Below are positions 8,275-18,440 of a stretch of DNA of 64,000 nucleotides, in pieces (the first letter of the stretch is position 1; each line of letters begins with the position of its first letter). Where the stretch lies: assembly GCF_042651965.1 (NCBI RefSeq), contig NZ_JBHSDY010000007.1:248001-312000 (forward strand), given 5' to 3'. The notes below the pieces were generated by a model that was given only the letters and a program-made list of their open reading frames with translations, was not told where the DNA came from and made no database searches. This DNA comes from Castellaniella hirudinis. GTDB taxonomy: Bacteria > Pseudomonadota > Gammaproteobacteria > Burkholderiales > Burkholderiaceae_B. The translations under genes and the position numbers were made by a program.

Positions 8275-9684
8275 TCAGCCTGCGCGGTTTGCCTGGGTTC
8301 CGGCATCGCCGGCATCCCCCCGGCGCAGTTGCCGCACCCCGTACACCGCCAGCAGCATCAGCAGGAAGGGCACGCCGAACACCAGCGTGGCGTGGAAGAT
8401 GTCGATGAACCAGGTGGTCAGCAGGATGGCCACGATACCGGTCAGCCCCAGCAGCGTGCCGACCGGGAAGCCGGGCATCCGGAAACGCAGGGGCGTCCCC
8501 TGGCCGGCCATGCGGCGGCGGAAGAACAGGTGCGTGAAGAAGATCATGCCCCAGGTGAACAGCACGCCGAACATGGACAGCGCGATCATGATCGGAAAGG
8601 CCGTGCCCGGATCGGACACGTACACGCAGGCCGCCACGGCGATCCCGCTGGCCGACACCGCCAGCGCATTGAGCGGCACGCCGTTGCGGCGGATGCGGCC
8701 CAGCCCGGCCGGGGCGTCACCGGCCCGCGACAGGCTGAACAGCATCCGGGTCGAGATGTACAGCATGCTGTTCATGGCCGACAGGGCGGCGATGATCACG
8801 ATGAAGTTCAGGATGCTGTCGGCATAGGGGATGCCCACGGCCTGCATCACCGTGACGAAGGGGCTGGTCGTGCCGTCGGCCACCAGCGTCTTCCAGGGCA
8901 CCAGCATCACGATCAGGGACAGCGACAGCAGGTAGAAGATCACCAGCCGCGCCACGGTCGCCTTGAAAGCCTGGCGCACGGCCTGCTCGGGATGCTCGGC
9001 CTCGCCCGCCGCCACGGCGATCATCTCGATGCTGAAATAGCTGAAGATCGAAATGATCACGCCGGTCCAGACCCCGCCCCAGCCATTGGGCATGAAGCCG
9101 CCCTGCCCCGTCAGGTTCTCCGCCACCGACACGGTCTCCCGCCCGCCGACGAGCACCCCGGCAGCCAGGATGATGAAGGCCACGATGGCGAAGACCTTGG
9201 TCGCCGAGAACCAGTATTCCACCGAACCGAAGGCCTTGACGCTGTAGGCGTTGACGCCGATCAGCACGGCCGAGAAGCCGACGATCCAGATCCAGGCGGC
9301 GACGTCCGGGAACCAGAATTTCATATATTCGGCCACTGCGGTGACTTCCGTGCCGACGGCCAGCACGATGCTGGACCAGTAGCAATAGCGCACCAGAAAG
9401 CCCGCCATGGGGCTGACGTAATGCTCGGCATAGGCGCCGAACGAGCCGGACGTGGAGTGCGCCACCGTCATTTCGGCCAGGCAGCCCATCAGCAGCAAGG
9501 CGATGAGGCCGCCGATGACGTAGCTCACGACCACGCCCGGACCGGCGAAGCCGATGGCGAACTTGCTGCCCAGGAACAGGCCCGTGCCGATTGCGCCGCC
9601 GATGGCGATCATGCTCATCTGCCGCGCGGTCAATTTTTTGTGCAGCCCCGCCTCGCGGGACTGGATCTTGTCGAATCCGTCCAT
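8275..9684 (-). CDS. Amino acid permease (APC superfamily, AAT family)
   Basis: It is a proton-coupled cytoplasmic membrane carrier for an amino acid. The 469-residue protein begins with a cytoplasmic stretch, then the family signature SMIAIGGAIGTGLFLGSG-like segment at about residues 23-40, and about twelve hydrophobic helices. Relatives include GABA, aromatic and proline permeases. Given the neighbours, kynurenine or a related aromatic amino acid is a reasonable substrate, but the sequence alone does not prove it. A good ribosome site (CAGGAGACATTC) precedes the ATG at 9684. Confidence 0.88.
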   Translation of the reverse strand: MDGFDKIQSREAGLHKKLTARQMSMIAIGGAIGTGLFLGSKFAIGFAGPGVVVSYVIGGLIALLLMGCLAEMTVAHSTSGSFGAYAEHYVSPMAGFLVRYCYWSSIVLAVGTEVTAVAEYMKFWFPDVAAWIWIVGFSAVLIGVNAYSVKAFGSVEYWFSATKVFAIVAFIILAAGVLVGGRETVSVAENLTGQGGFMPNGWGGVWTGVIISIFSYFSIEMIAVAAGEAEHPEQAVRQAFKATVARLVIFYLLSLSLIVMLVPWKTLVADGTTSPFVTVMQAVGIPYADSILNFIVIIAALSAMNSMLYISTRMLFSLSRAGDAPAGLGRIRRNGVPLNALAVSASGIAVAACVYVSDPGTAFPIMIALSMFGVLFTWGMIFFTHLFFRRRMAGQGTPLRFRMPGFPVGTLLGLTGIVAILLTTWFIDIFHATLVFGVPFLLMLLAVYGVRQLRRGDAGDAGTQANRAG

Positions 9685-9810
9685 GAATGTCTCCTGATTT
9701 CTGTCTTTTTCTATCTTTCTTTTTGGCCGCCGGGCCGCCCCAAGGCCAGAAGCGCCCCCCTGGGGAGGGCAGCAAGCGGCCGGAGGCTGCGCGGCGTGGG
9801 GACGCTTTCC

Positions 9811-9841
9811 GGCTACCGGCCCGGTTGACGGGCCGGTAGCC
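9811..9841 (-). terminator. Strong hairpin after kynU
   Basis: GGCTACCGGCCCG and CGGGCCGGTAGCC form a perfect 13-bp stem with loop GTTGA, 7 bases past the kynU stop. There is no T run on the minus strand, so it may slow or protect rather than end the transcript. Confidence 0.5.
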
Positions 9842-9847
9842 GCGCCG

Positions 9848-11098
9848 TCAGGTCACCAGTCCGCGCTCGCGGTACTCGGCCCGGTCCCACTCGCGGCCTT
9901 CCAGCACGGCCTTCAGGTGCTGGACGGCGTCCCAGATGTCCGCGAAGCGCAGGTACAGCGGGGTGATCCCGAAGCGCATGATCTCGGGTTCGCGGTAATC
10001 GCCGATCACGCCGCGGGCGATCAGCGCCTGCACGGCGGCATAGCCCTGGGGATGGCGGAAACTGACGTGGCTGCCCCGGTACTTGTGATCCAGCGGCGTC
10101 ACCAGCGTCAGGTCCTGGCCGGCGCATTCCTGTGCCACGAGCTGGATGAACAGATCGGTCAGGGCCAGGGACTTGCGGCGGACTTTTTCCATGTCGGTCT
10201 GCAGGAAGATCCCCACCCCGCAGGCGACCAGGCTCATGGACACGATGGGCTGCGTGCCGCACAGAAAACTGCGGATGCCCGGATCGGGAACGTAATCGGT
10301 GGCCATGTCGAAGGGCCGCGCATGCCCCCACCAGCCCGACAGGGGCTGCCGGAAATCGGCCCGGTGCCGGGGATGCGCCCACAGCATGGCCGGCGCGCCG
10401 GGGCCGCCGTTCAGATATTTGTAGGTGCAGCCGACGGCGAAGTCCGCATCCGCGTCCTTCAGGTCGATGGGCACGGCGCCGATCGAGTGACACAGGTCCC
10501 AGACCGCCAGGGCGCCCTGCGCATGCACCAGCGCATCGACCGTCTTCATGTCGTACAGATAGCCGGTCCGGTAGTTGACGTGCGACAGCACCACCACGGC
10601 GGTCCGCTCCGTCACGGCCGCGCCCAGGTCGTCGGGCCCGTCGACCAGTTGCAGGGTGTAGCCCTGGTCCAGGATGCCGGCCAGGCCCTGGAGCATGTAC
10701 AAATCCGTGGGGAACGCGTCGCGCTCGGCCAGGATGATCTTGCGTTCCGGATGCCCGCGCCGCTGGATGTCCACGGCATTGGCCACGACCTTGAACAGGT
10801 TCAGCGAAGTCGTGTCGGTGACGATGGCTTCGCCGGCATCGGCGCCGACCAGCGGCGCCAGCAGGTCGCCCAGGCGGGTGGGCAGCACCCACCAGTTGTT
10901 CTTGTTCCAGCTATTGATGAGATCGACGCCCCATTCCCGGCGGATGACGTCCTGGGCGCGCGCCAGCGCGTCCTTGGGCATGGCGCCCAGCGAATTGCCG
11001 TCCAGATAAAGAGTGCCCTCGGGTAAATCGAACTGCTGCCTGAGACTGGCCAGCTCATCGGCCTGGTCGCGGGCCCGGCACTGTTCCAGTGTGATCAT
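9848..11098 (-). CDS. kynU: Kynureninase
   Basis: This PLP enzyme cleaves kynurenine to anthranilate, or 3-hydroxykynurenine to 3-hydroxyanthranilate, plus alanine. The 416-residue protein has the YLDGNSLG start, the NYRTGYLYDM segment, the AVWDLCHSIGAV segment with the PLP aspartate, and the PLP lysine at K227 in CTYKYLNGGPG. GGAGG stands just before the ATG at 11098. The downstream nba genes use 3-hydroxyanthranilate, so the hydroxylated substrate is implied; no kynurenine monooxygenase or tryptophan dioxygenase is in the window. A divergent Lrp-type regulator lies 140 bases away. Confidence 0.96.
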   Translation of the reverse strand: MITLEQCRARDQADELASLRQQFDLPEGTLYLDGNSLGAMPKDALARAQDVIRREWGVDLINSWNKNNWWVLPTRLGDLLAPLVGADAGEAIVTDTTSLNLFKVVANAVDIQRRGHPERKIILAERDAFPTDLYMLQGLAGILDQGYTLQLVDGPDDLGAAVTERTAVVVLSHVNYRTGYLYDMKTVDALVHAQGALAVWDLCHSIGAVPIDLKDADADFAVGCTYKYLNGGPGAPAMLWAHPRHRADFRQPLSGWWGHARPFDMATDYVPDPGIRSFLCGTQPIVSMSLVACGVGIFLQTDMEKVRRKSLALTDLFIQLVAQECAGQDLTLVTPLDHKYRGSHVSFRHPQGYAAVQALIARGVIGDYREPEIMRFGITPLYLRFADIWDAVQHLKAVLEGREWDRAEYRERGLVT

Positions 11099-11158
11099 GA
11101 TGCCTCCTGTATTGCATTTTTTGCTGAAAATAGTCTATCAAAGGGGCATCTGGAAATT

Positions 11159-11237
11159 ATTCGAATATTCGAATCTCAAGTGTAAATATCGGAATATAAT
11201 TCGACTATTAGAACCATCATTCGAATAATATTCCGAT
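11159..11237. promoter_or_regulatory. Cluster of symmetric ATTCGAAT sites in the kynU-kynR intergenic region
   Basis: Two ATTCGAAT boxes lie in tandem (11159-11174), a third at 11219-11226 and a variant ATTCGA at 11199. A perfect 10-bp inverted repeat, ATCGGAATAT at 11188-11197 and ATATTCCGAT at 11228-11237, encloses part of the set and abuts the regulator's start codon. Multiple short symmetric sites are typical of Lrp/AsnC octamer binding, so this is the likely control region for both genes. Confidence 0.65.
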
Positions 11238-11238
11238 C

Positions 11239-11700
11239 ATGAGAATGGATCCTGTAGACGTCAAGATTCTGGGCCTGCTGCAGAAGAACGGTCGCCTCAG
11301 CAATCTCGAACTGGCCGACATGGTCGCCCTGTCGCCGTCCGCCTGCCACCGGCGCGTCAAGCTGCTGGAAGAAAACGGCTACATCGACGGCTACCACGCC
11401 GCCTTGAACGCCAAGAAGCTGGGCTTCGACATCCAGGCCCTGGTCAACCTGAACATCGGCCAGATCAGCGAGGCCGAACACAACTATTTCACGCGCGAGA
11501 TCGGCCTGATGCCCGAGGTCGTCAGCGCCTACATCGTGACCGGCGAAACCAACTACGTGCTGCACGTGCGCACCCGGGATTTCGAGGCGTTCTCCCAGTT
11601 CATCGTCAACCGGTTGAACAAGCTCAAGGGCGTCACCAAGATCTATTCGCAGATCGTGCTCAGCGAACTGAAGTCGCTGAACATGCGGGTGCCGCTCTGA
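11239..11700 (+). CDS. kynR: Lrp/AsnC family regulator, likely KynR
   Basis: It is a 153-residue DNA-binding regulator with an N-terminal helix-turn-helix (residues about 5-50, SNLELADMVALSPSACHRRVKLLEENGYI) and a C-terminal ligand-binding RAM domain. It is divergent from kynureninase, as in Pseudomonas and Burkholderiales where KynR activates kyn genes in response to kynurenine. The ATG at 11239 has no clear ribosome site and overlaps the operator cluster, suggesting autoregulation or a very short leader; ATG at 11245 is an alternative start. Confidence 0.85.
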   Translation: MRMDPVDVKILGLLQKNGRLSNLELADMVALSPSACHRRVKLLEENGYIDGYHAALNAKKLGFDIQALVNLNIGQISEAEHNYFTREIGLMPEVVSAYIVTGETNYVLHVRTRDFEAFSQFIVNRLNKLKGVTKIYSQIVLSELKSLNMRVPL

Positions 11701-11715
11701 CGCCCGCGCAGGCGT

Positions 11716-12681
11716 TCAGTCCGCCGTGCCGCGCGGGACGCCGGCGCCGCGCGCCCGCGCCCCGACTTCCTTGAGAATGCCGATGAGCGTGGCCGCCGCC
11801 GGCACCGGTTCGCGGTCTGCCCGCAGGCTGTAGCCGATCGTGCCGAACGGCACGCGCACGTGGATGGGGACCTCGAACAGCACCCCTGCGTGGATCAGCG
11901 GCCGGGCCGCCACGCTGGGCAGCATCGCCAGCGTATCGGAGCGCGCCAGAATGCCCAGATTGGTCAGCATCGACAGCGACACGATCTGGTTGGGGGGGAT
12001 CGGCAGATCGCGGCCGCGAAAAAAACGATCCACCTGCTTGCGCACGGGCGAGGCATTGGACGGCACGATCCAGGGATAGGCCAGCAGATCCTCGGGCGCG
12101 CAATCCGACTGCCGGGACAGGGGATGGCCGGCGCGCGCCACGATCATCAGTTCGTCGTCGTAGATCGCGTGCACCTCCACCCCCTCGCCCGGGTTTTCGG
12201 GCAGGCGGCCGACGATCACGTCCAGCTCGCCGACCTGCAGCATGGGGTACAGAATGTCGTTGGTGGCCTCCTGGATCATCAGGCCCACCTTGGGGTGGCG
12301 GCGCTTCATCAGGGCCACGCTTTCGGGCAGCAGCCAGGCCGACGCGGAAATCAGCGTGCCGACCGCCACCTGGCCGCCCTCGCCGCTGCGCAGCGCCTCC
12401 AGTTCCTCGCTCAGGGCGCGCGCATCGCCCAGCATGGGGCGGATGCGTTCCAGCAGATGCTCGGCAAACACGGTCAGCCGCACGCCCTTGCTGTGGCGCT
12501 CGAACAGCGTGACCGCCAGCAGGTCTTCCAGTTGGCGGACGACCTTGACGACGTTGGGCTGGGTCATGTGCACGGCCTCGGCCGCCTTGTGCATGGACCC
12601 CAGGGTGGCCACCCGCTCGAACACCAGCAACTGCTTGAACTTCAGGTCGCGCACCCGCGCCAGGCTCTGGTCCGACAGCAT
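11716..12681 (-). CDS. LysR family transcriptional regulator
   Basis: This 321-residue regulator has a winged helix-turn-helix at about residues 14-72 (KQLLVFERVATLGSMHKAAEAVHMTQP) and a periplasmic-binding-like effector domain. The RDLKFKQL start and long spacing to the helix resemble the GalR/PcaQ subgroup that governs aromatic or sugar-acid catabolism. It follows the EamA gene by only 4 bases and is likely co-transcribed. It runs convergently against kynR with 15 bases between stops. The effector and targets cannot be told from the sequence. Confidence 0.88.
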   Translation of the reverse strand: MLSDQSLARVRDLKFKQLLVFERVATLGSMHKAAEAVHMTQPNVVKVVRQLEDLLAVTLFERHSKGVRLTVFAEHLLERIRPMLGDARALSEELEALRSGEGGQVAVGTLISASAWLLPESVALMKRRHPKVGLMIQEATNDILYPMLQVGELDVIVGRLPENPGEGVEVHAIYDDELMIVARAGHPLSRQSDCAPEDLLAYPWIVPSNASPVRKQVDRFFRGRDLPIPPNQIVSLSMLTNLGILARSDTLAMLPSVAARPLIHAGVLFEVPIHVRVPFGTIGYSLRADREPVPAAATLIGILKEVGARARGAGVPRGTAD

Positions 12682-12685
12682 CGCC

Positions 12686-13606
12686 CTACTTCCGTCCGCC
12701 GACCGACCCCAGGCTGATCACCGCCAGCGCCACCCCGATCAGGATCATGCCCGCCAATTCCAGCCCGCCCGGGGTCTCGCCCAGTTCCAGCCAGCCGGAC
12801 AGCACCCCGACCACCGGCACGCCCAGCGACGACAGCCCCGCCATCCCGGCGGACAGGTGCTGCAGCGCGAACAGCCACAGGAACCAGGCCAGGGCCGTCG
12901 CCAGGATCGCGTTGTAGGCCAGCGCCACGTAGAAATAGGGCACGAACTCGATCGGCCGTTCCGGCACCACCCAGGCGGCGATGCACAGCGCCAGGGCGCC
13001 GAACAGCATCTGCCAGGCCGTCAGCGGCAGCGCGTCCATCGGATAGTCGCGCTTGATCCATTTTGCGACCAGCGTCGCCAGCGCCCAGCACAGGCCCGAG
13101 GCGACGGCCAGCACTTCGCTGACGATGCCGGCATGATCGTTCCAGGGCTCCAGGATCAGCAGCAGGCCCGCCGCCGCCAGCGCCAGGGCCAGCCACTGCG
13201 CGCCCCGGATCCGCTCGCCGAACACCGCCCAGGCCAGCGGGATGACCCAGAACGGCATGGTGTACACCAGGATCGAGGTCTTGCCCGCGCCGCCCTGCAG
13301 CAGCGCAAGCTGGATCAGGGCGGAAAACGCCCCGGTCTGCAGCACGCCCAGCAGCGCCACGCGGGACCAGGCCCGGATGCGCATGGGACGCCGCAGGACC
13401 TTCAGCACCAGCATCAGCGCCAGGGCGCCGAACAGAGTGCGCAGCGCGGAAAAATCAAAGGGGTCGACATACGCCAGCACCTTCTTCATGACGACCCAGT
13501 TGTAGCCCCAGACCAGGGCCATGCCGGCCAGCGCCATCAGCGCGAGCCGTTCATTGCGGCGGGCCTTGGGGTCCCGCGCCGACGCGTGTTCAGCGTTCTC
13601 AGTCAA
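12686..13606 (-). CDS. EamA/DMT family transporter
   Basis: A cytoplasmic membrane carrier of 306 residues with ten hydrophobic helices arranged as two EamA repeats, ending in a basic tail. Family members export amino acids, metabolites or drugs. The start is TTG at 13606, whose TTGA overlaps the stop codon of the upstream LysR gene by 4 bases, so translation is coupled. It is flanked by two LysR genes on the same strand. Its substrate is not evident. Confidence 0.85.
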   Translation of the reverse strand: MTENAEHASARDPKARRNERLALMALAGMALVWGYNWVVMKKVLAYVDPFDFSALRTLFGALALMLVLKVLRRPMRIRAWSRVALLGVLQTGAFSALIQLALLQGGAGKTSILVYTMPFWVIPLAWAVFGERIRGAQWLALALAAAGLLLILEPWNDHAGIVSEVLAVASGLCWALATLVAKWIKRDYPMDALPLTAWQMLFGALALCIAAWVVPERPIEFVPYFYVALAYNAILATALAWFLWLFALQHLSAGMAGLSSLGVPVVGVLSGWLELGETPGGLELAGMILIGVALAVISLGSVGGRK

Positions 13607-14520
13607 GATGCTCTCTGTCCTTCCCAGTAACCGGGTTCATGATAATGGTTTCTCAGGTCGTCGATGAAATAGCGCACCTTGGCCGGCAGGTAGCGCTGCT
13701 GCGGGTAGACGGCCTGGATGTCGTAGGCGGGCAGGGCGAATTCATCCAGCACCGTCACCAGTTCGCCGCGCTTGAGCTCGCGCTGAATCTCCCAGGTGGA
13801 CCGCCAGCCGATGCCCCGCCCCTGGCACACCCAGCGGTACAGCAGTTCGCCGTCGTTGCAGGCCAGATCGCCGCGCACCCGCACCGCAAACGGCTTGCCG
13901 TCGCGCACGAAGGTCCAGCCGCGATGCTGCCCGCCCTGCAGATTGAAAGCCAGGCAGTTGTGCCGCGCCAGGTCCTCCGGCACGCGCGGCACGCCGTGCG
14001 ACTCAAAATAGGCGGGCGTGCCGCACACCACGCGGCGGTTGGGGAACAGGCGCACCGCCACGTAGTTCGGATCGGTGACCTCGCCGATGCGGATCGCCAT
14101 GTCATAGCCCTCGCGCACCAGGTCCACCACGCTGTCGGTGAAATTGAAGGACAGCGCCAGATCCGGGTAGCGTTCGCTGAACGCCAGCGCGTGCGGGGCC
14201 ACGTGCAGGCGCCCGAACGAGGCCGGTGCCGACACCACCAGGTGGCCGGCCAGGGAGCGGCGCCTGGACATGATGCTGGCGTCGGCGGCGTCGAAATCAT
14301 GCAGCAGTTGCTGGCAGTGCTCCAGATAGCGTTCCCCCAGGTCCGTCAGCACCAGGCCGCGCGTGGACCGGTGCACCAGTTGCACCCCCAGGCGCTTTTC
14401 CAGCGCCGTCAGACGCCGCCCCATGATGACCGGCGTCACGCCCTCGACCAACGCAGCGGCGGCAAAACTGCCCTGCTCGGCAATCAATACAAAACTGCGT
14501 AGCTCGGTATAGCGGCTCAA
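13603..14520 (-). CDS. LysR family transcriptional regulator (CrgA-like)
   Basis: This 305-residue regulator has the helix-turn-helix at residues about 4-62 (AEQGSFAAAALVEGVTPVIMGRRLTALEKRLG) and the CrgA-type effector domain with RIGEVTDPNYVA and the LSFNFTDSVVDLV segment. The start is TTG at 14520 behind a GGGAG site. It is divergent from glyoxylate carboligase over 234 bases, so it may regulate either that operon, itself and the EamA gene, or both. The stop overlaps the EamA start. Confidence 0.87.
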   Translation of the reverse strand: MSRYTELRSFVLIAEQGSFAAAALVEGVTPVIMGRRLTALEKRLGVQLVHRSTRGLVLTDLGERYLEHCQQLLHDFDAADASIMSRRRSLAGHLVVSAPASFGRLHVAPHALAFSERYPDLALSFNFTDSVVDLVREGYDMAIRIGEVTDPNYVAVRLFPNRRVVCGTPAYFESHGVPRVPEDLARHNCLAFNLQGGQHRGWTFVRDGKPFAVRVRGDLACNDGELLYRWVCQGRGIGWRSTWEIQRELKRGELVTVLDEFALPAYDIQAVYPQQRYLPAKVRYFIDDLRNHYHEPGYWEGQRAS

Positions 14521-14633
14521 GAGGGTCTCCCGCAGGTTGAAATCACGCTCAAGACACGGTCAGCAAAGCAGAATCCAGACAAAACCCATGTGTCCCGAAT
14601 CGAGGAAATTCTACCCCAGGCCGCGACCACTAC

Positions 14634-14646
14634 ATACAAATAGTAT
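14634..14646. promoter_or_regulatory. Candidate LysR box between the divergent LysR and gcl genes
   Basis: ATAC-N5-GTAT is a dyad of the ATAC/GTAT type often bound by LysR proteins. It is roughly 110 bases upstream of both starts. The rest of the 14521-14754 gap shows no other clear signal. Confidence 0.35.
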
Positions 14647-14754
14647 CGACAGAACAGAGGGCGGATGGGATTCCTGCCATCGGATGATTTCTTTATTCTG
14701 GTCCCGTCAACGAATACTTCACCCCATACCCATCTGATCGACCCAGGAGAAATC

Positions 14755-16536
<1,782 letters not shown>

Positions 16537-16597
16537 GCAGGACCCCGGCCGCCGCGCCACCGCGCGGCGGCCCGCAGAATCAACCGGAGTACACGAT

Positions 16598-17374
16598 ATG
16601 CCTAAATTCGCCGCCAACCTGTCGATGCTGTTCACCGAGATCGACTTCCTGGACCGCTTCCAGGCCGCCGCGAAAGCCGGTTTCCAAGGCGTGGAATACC
16701 TGTTCCCCTACGCCTACGACAAGCAGGAACTGGCCAAGCGCCTGAAGGACAACGGCCTGGTCCAGGTGCTGCACAATCTGCCGGCCGGCGACTGGGACGC
16801 CGGCGAGCGCGGCATCGCCTGCCACCCCGACCGCGTCGAGGAATTCAAGCAGGGCGTCGCCCGCGCCATCGAATACGCCCAGGCCCTGAACTGCCCGCAG
16901 GTCAACTGCCTGGCCGGCAAGGTTCCGGCGGGCGTGGACGCCGCCACGGCGCACAAGACCTTTGTCGAGAACCTGCGCTACGCCGCCGCCGAACTGAAAA
17001 AGGCCGGCATCCGTCTGGTGATCGAGCCCATCAACACCTTCGACATCCCGGGCTTCTTCCTGACGCGCACCGACCAGGCGCTGGCCATCATCGCCGAAGT
17101 CGGTTCCGACAATCTGCGCGTGCAGTACGACATCTACCACGCGCAGCGCATGGAAGGCGAACTGGGCAACACGATCAGCAAGCAGCTCGGTTCCATCGGC
17201 CACATCCAGCTCGCCGACAATCCCGGCCGCAATGAACCGGGCACCGGCGAAATCAACTACCACTGGCTGTTCCGCCACATCGACGCCACCGGCTACGACG
17301 GCTGGATCGGCTGCGAATACAAGCCGGCCGCCCGCACCGAGGACGGCCTGGGCTGGATCAAGGCGCTGGCCTGA
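16598..17374 (+). CDS. hyi: Hydroxypyruvate isomerase
   Basis: It interconverts hydroxypyruvate and tartronate semialdehyde. The 258-residue TIM-barrel protein has the same length as E. coli Hyi and begins PKFAANLSMLFTE, with EYLFPY near residue 30, and later metal-ligand segments VIEPINTFDIPG, QYDIYHAQRMEG and WIGCEYKP. It follows gcl by 61 bases and precedes glxR by 44, in the standard gene order. Its ribosome site (CCGGAGT) is adequate. Confidence 0.95.
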   Translation: MPKFAANLSMLFTEIDFLDRFQAAAKAGFQGVEYLFPYAYDKQELAKRLKDNGLVQVLHNLPAGDWDAGERGIACHPDRVEEFKQGVARAIEYAQALNCPQVNCLAGKVPAGVDAATAHKTFVENLRYAAAELKKAGIRLVIEPINTFDIPGFFLTRTDQALAIIAEVGSDNLRVQYDIYHAQRMEGELGNTISKQLGSIGHIQLADNPGRNEPGTGEINYHWLFRHIDATGYDGWIGCEYKPAARTEDGLGWIKALA

Positions 17375-17418
17375 TCCCTCATTCCGGCACTCAACCCGAA
17401 TCCACAAGGAGAACTCAC

Positions 17419-18303
17419 ATGGCCAATATCGGTTTCATCGGTCTGGGCATCATGGGCACCCCCATGGCCGCCAACCTCATCCAGGGCGGCCACACCCTGG
17501 CCACCTTCACCCACGGCAAGACGGCGCAAAGCCTGCTGGACGCCGGCGCCAAGTCCCTGGCCAGCGCCACCGAAGTCGCCCAGGCTTCCGACATCATCAT
17601 CGTCATGGTGCCCGACACCCCTGACGTCGAAGCCGTGCTGTTCGGCGAAAACGGCGTGGCCGCCGGCCTGTCCAAGGGCAAGATCGTCATCGACATGAGC
17701 TCGATCTCGCCCGTGGCGACGAAGGAATTCGCCAAGAAGATCAACGCGCTGGGCTGCGAATACCTGGACGCCCCGGTGTCCGGCGGCGAAGTCGGCGCCA
17801 AGGCCGCCAGCCTGACCATCATGATCGGCGGCAGCCAGGCGGCCTTCGACCAGTGCAAGCCGATCTTCGAACTGATGGGCAAGAACATCACCCTGGTCGG
17901 CGGCAACGGCGACGGCCAGACCACCAAGGTCGCCAACCAAATCATCGTCGCCCTGACCATCGAAGCCGTGGGCGAAGCCCTGGTGCTGGCCTCCAAGGCC
18001 GGCGCCGATCCGGCCAAGGTCCGCCAGGCGCTGATGGGCGGCTTCGCCAGCTCGCGCATCCTGGAAGTGCACGGCGAGCGCATGGTCAAGCGCACCTTCG
18101 ACCCGGGCTTCCGCATCAACCTGCACCAGAAGGACCTGAACCTGGCCCTGTCCACCGCCCGCCAACTGGGGCTGTCCCTGCCCAGCACGGCCGTGGCCCA
18201 GGAACTGTTCAACGCCTGCGTGGCCCACGGCGGCGCCGGCTGGGATCACTCCGGCATGGTGCGCGCGCTGGAAATCATGGCGAACCACGAAATCGGCCAG
18301 TGA
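17419..18303 (+). CDS. glxR: 2-Hydroxy-3-oxopropionate (tartronate semialdehyde) reductase
   Basis: It reduces tartronate semialdehyde to D-glycerate with NAD(P)H. The 294-residue protein has the beta-hydroxyacid dehydrogenase signature: the nucleotide-binding start IGFIGLGIMGTPMA, the substrate-binding DAPVSGGEVGA at about residue 120, and the catalytic lysine segment GDGQTTKVANQ at about 165-175. AAGGAGAACTCAC precedes the ATG. The next gene starts 137 bases later, and that gap holds two strong hairpins. Confidence 0.96.
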   Translation: MANIGFIGLGIMGTPMAANLIQGGHTLATFTHGKTAQSLLDAGAKSLASATEVAQASDIIIVMVPDTPDVEAVLFGENGVAAGLSKGKIVIDMSSISPVATKEFAKKINALGCEYLDAPVSGGEVGAKAASLTIMIGGSQAAFDQCKPIFELMGKNITLVGGNGDGQTTKVANQIIVALTIEAVGEALVLASKAGADPAKVRQALMGGFASSRILEVHGERMVKRTFDPGFRINLHQKDLNLALSTARQLGLSLPSTAVAQELFNACVAHGGAGWDHSGMVRALEIMANHEIGQ

Positions 18304-18316
18304 TGTAGTCTTGCTT

Positions 18317-18425
18317 CCTGTCCGGCGGCGCTGCCGACCGGACAGGGCGCAAACCACGGCGGCCGCCCGGCCGTCGCGGTTTGCGATTCGTTAATTCGTT
18401 AACCACCTCGCCGCTTGCAAGCGGC
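18317..18425 (+). other. Hairpins and a short tandem repeat between glxR and ttuD
   Basis: CCTGTCCGG/CCGGACAGG form a perfect 9-bp stem (18317-18346). CGCAAACC/GGTTTGCG form an 8-bp outer stem with an inner ACGGC/GCCGT pairing (18348-18385). ATTCGTTA occurs twice in tandem (18386-18401). GCCGCTTGCAAGCGGC is a 16-bp palindrome (18410-18425) 15 bases before the ttuD start. They could set differential expression of the two halves of the operon. Confidence 0.55.
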
Positions 18426-18440
18426 TCGGATAGACGCACC

